Source: Paracoccaceae bacterium (GTDB taxonomy: Bacteria > Pseudomonadota > Alphaproteobacteria > Rhodobacterales > Rhodobacteraceae). From it: a stretch of DNA of 7,511 nt. A program made the translations under genes and the position numbers. The notes below the pieces were generated by a model. That model had not been told where the DNA came from. It worked only from the letters and a program-made list of their open reading frames with translations, and did no database searches. This document shows, one piece after another, positions 6,466-7,511 of the stretch. The DNA is taken from NCBI GenBank assembly GCA_024742655.1, contig JANSYB010000088.1:1-7511 (forward strand), read 5' to 3'. Numbering within the stretch: position 1 is the first letter of the stretch; each line of letters starts with the position of its first letter.

Positions 6466-6849
6466 ATGCATCCTGATGTATATAGGCAATATGACAACCG
6501 CGCGGTGCTTGATCCGCCGGGCTTCGATGATGCGGTAGAAGCGGCCTTTGACGCGCTCTCGCGGACCTGCCTTCAGAACATTCTGATGCTGTATGAAGAG
6601 CTGGTTCTGAACGAGCCCGACATGGCCGAAGCCTGCGGCCTGATGGACGACCGCTACGAGGTGTACGCGATGAAGATCGGACAATGCCCGTCCCACCGTC
6701 TGGCCGTGTCGGTGGATCGCAGCGGCGAAAACCCGCCCCCGGTGATCGTGCATGGCCCCGTGCCCACGCGTCGCGCCTGCGAGGGCGCCCGCCGCCTGAC
6801 CCGCCTGCACCGCGCCCTGATCGACCCTGTATGGGAGCCCTACGAATGA
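6466..6849 (+). CDS. Small protein with RelE/HigB-like pattern, putative toxin
   Basis: I do not recognise this 127-residue protein as a named family. By eye its order of elements matches RelE/HigB-like toxins. A helix occurs around residues 28-48 (ALSRTCLQNILMLYEELV). It is followed by strands at about 63-70 (RYEVYAMK), 77-84 (HRLAVSVD) and 92-97 (PVIVHG), and then a basic C-terminal helix at 101-118 with several arginines. HigB proteins show the same helix, a YELR-type strand, a YRLxY-type strand, a VLLHG-type strand and a basic tail. Catalytic residues cannot be assigned. The gene is first in the module and its stop overlaps the next start (ATGA). Toxin-first order with a downstream XRE antitoxin is the HigBA arrangement. 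The start is ATG 6466 without a ribosome site. A regulator partner with no toxicity is the alternative. Confidence 0.6.
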   Translation: MHPDVYRQYDNRAVLDPPGFDDAVEAAFDALSRTCLQNILMLYEELVLNEPDMAEACGLMDDRYEVYAMKIGQCPSHRLAVSVDRSGENPPPVIVHGPVPTRRACEGARRLTRLHRALIDPVWEPYE

Positions 6850-7178
6850 CCCGTTCCATAAAAGACCGCCTGCTGGACAAGGATCCGGACCTGCGCGCCG
6901 CCTACGACGCCAACGCGCCCAAGCGTGAATTGGCCCTTGCCCTGCGCGCCCTGCGCAAATCCGTCGGTCTGAGCCAGGTTGAACTGGCCGAACGCGCCGG
7001 GTTCACGCAACCGCACGTCTCCAAGATCGAGGCCGCCAGCGGGCCGATGCCCACCACCGCCGTGATCCAGCGCTACGCCGCGGCCTGCAACGCCAAGACG
7101 CGGATCGAATTCGTGCCGGCCGATCAATGCGCGGACGAGCGCGACAACGACTATATCGCGATGGCCATGCTGGCATGA
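6846..7178 (+). CDS. XRE-family HTH protein, HigA-like antitoxin candidate
   Basis: This 110-residue DNA-binding protein has a Cro/CI-type helix-turn-helix at about residues 34-62: ALRKSVGLSQVELAERAGFT, then QPHVSKIEAASG. The rest follows the HigA antitoxin layout. There is a DPDLRAAYDANAPKRELALA N-terminal helix, then the HTH, a short PTTAVIQRYAAACNAK segment, and a TRIEFVPA strand at about 85-92 such as pairs with a toxin. It would neutralise the upstream product and repress the shared promoter; that is inference from family behaviour. Translation is probably coupled: its ATG overlaps the previous stop, and GGGAG lies eight bases before it. Its own stop overlaps the next start in the same way. 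The final ~18 residues, acidic and then ending IAMAMLA, are an extra tail. Confidence 0.85.
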   Translation: MTRSIKDRLLDKDPDLRAAYDANAPKRELALALRALRKSVGLSQVELAERAGFTQPHVSKIEAASGPMPTTAVIQRYAAACNAKTRIEFVPADQCADERDNDYIAMAMLA

Positions 7179-7459
7179 CACCCGAACAGGCGCTGTTCTG
7201 GCAGAACGCGCTGACCTTCGCGGGCGTGGCCAGCCTGTCGGTGCCCGCCCTGTCGCTCAATCGCCGCAAGAAGAACCTTGCCCGGCTCAAGGCCATCCTG
7301 ACGCGGCGGCGGGATCAGGACACTGCCGCCGACCGCGCCGCCCGCCGCAAAAGCGAAGAAGAGGCCAACGCCCTGTCCGACTGGCGACTGATCGACGAGG
7401 CATGCCTTTACCTGGGCTACGCCCTGATTTTCGGCGCGTCGGTCTGGCGGCTGCTTTGA
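7175..7459 (+). CDS. Small basic protein with two predicted membrane segments
   Basis: I do not recognise this family. The 94 residues have a hydrophobic segment at about 8-28 (after MTPEQAL), a highly charged middle (29-74, rich in Arg and Lys, probably helical), and a second hydrophobic segment at about 75-92 ending WRLL. The positive-inside rule puts the central basic loop in the cytoplasm and both termini outside. The ATG overlaps the stop of the XRE gene (ATGA), which favours this start over the in-frame ATG at 7127 that would overlap that gene by about 50 bases. It is the last gene of the module, and its stop is four bases from the stop of a convergent reading frame. A holin-like or membrane-anchor role is conceivable, but nothing in the sequence proves it. 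Confidence 0.7.
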   Translation: MTPEQALFWQNALTFAGVASLSVPALSLNRRKKNLARLKAILTRRRDQDTAADRAARRKSEEEANALSDWRLIDEACLYLGYALIFGASVWRLL

Positions 7460-7463
7460 TGCG

Positions 7464-7511
7464 CTATTGCGCCATCAGGAACGCCGCCACCGCCTGGTAG
7501 GCCGGCAGCGA
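7464..7511 (-). CDS. Probable C-terminal end of a convergent gene (partial)
   Basis: The minus-strand frame entering from the right edge reads SLPAYQAVAAFLMAQ and then stops with TAG at 7466-7464. Codon choice is typical of the surrounding genes, with G/C in most third positions. It lies four bases from the stop of the small membrane protein gene, so the two would converge. Fifteen residues are too few to name a family. Confidence 0.4.
   Translation of the reverse strand, partial: SLPAYQAVAAFLMAQ

Overview
The window looks like a chromosomal segment from an alphaproteobacterium, most likely of the Rhodobacterales/Roseobacter type. The reasons are high-GC coding sequence with strong G/C third-position bias, a FYDLN_acid-family protein (a family known from alphaproteobacteria), and an AccA of standard length. 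The taxonomic placement is an inference from gene content, not from a search.

Layout from left to right. Bases 1-135 hold no gene I can support. A minus-strand gene (136-1881) encodes a large acidic protein made of seven FG-GAP repeats, a complete seven-bladed beta-propeller by count, followed by an RTX/serralysin-C-like tail; it is probably a calcium-dependent protein exported by a type I system. About 335 bp without a gene follow, containing several inverted repeats. Next come a minus-strand tRNA-Ala(GGC) with encoded CCA, and the minus-strand FYDLN_acid gene. Divergent from the latter is a plus-strand run: a YgjP-like zinc metalloprotease, a GntR/FadR-type regulator and a CPA2-type cation/proton antiporter. 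A perfect 14-bp palindrome lies just before the regulator's start codon. The antiporter meets accA (minus strand) tail to tail across 9 bp.

Upstream of accA, and divergent from it, is a tight three-gene plus-strand module (6466-7459) joined by two ATGA stop/start overlaps. It comprises a small protein with a RelE/HigB-like sequence pattern, a HigA-like XRE antitoxin-type regulator, and a small basic protein with two predicted membrane segments. An AT-rich palindrome, GTATATATAC, sits at the probable promoter, and part of it recurs inside the first codons. The last 48 bases are probably the C-terminal end of a convergent minus-strand gene.

How the genes work together. The tRNA, accA and FYDLN genes are core housekeeping. 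The regulator and antiporter look like a self-controlled ion-homeostasis unit. The three-gene module looks like a toxin-antitoxin locus (toxin-first, HigBA order) with an extra membrane component, and it is the best candidate here for something not well described. Its function is inferred from sequence pattern and gene order only.
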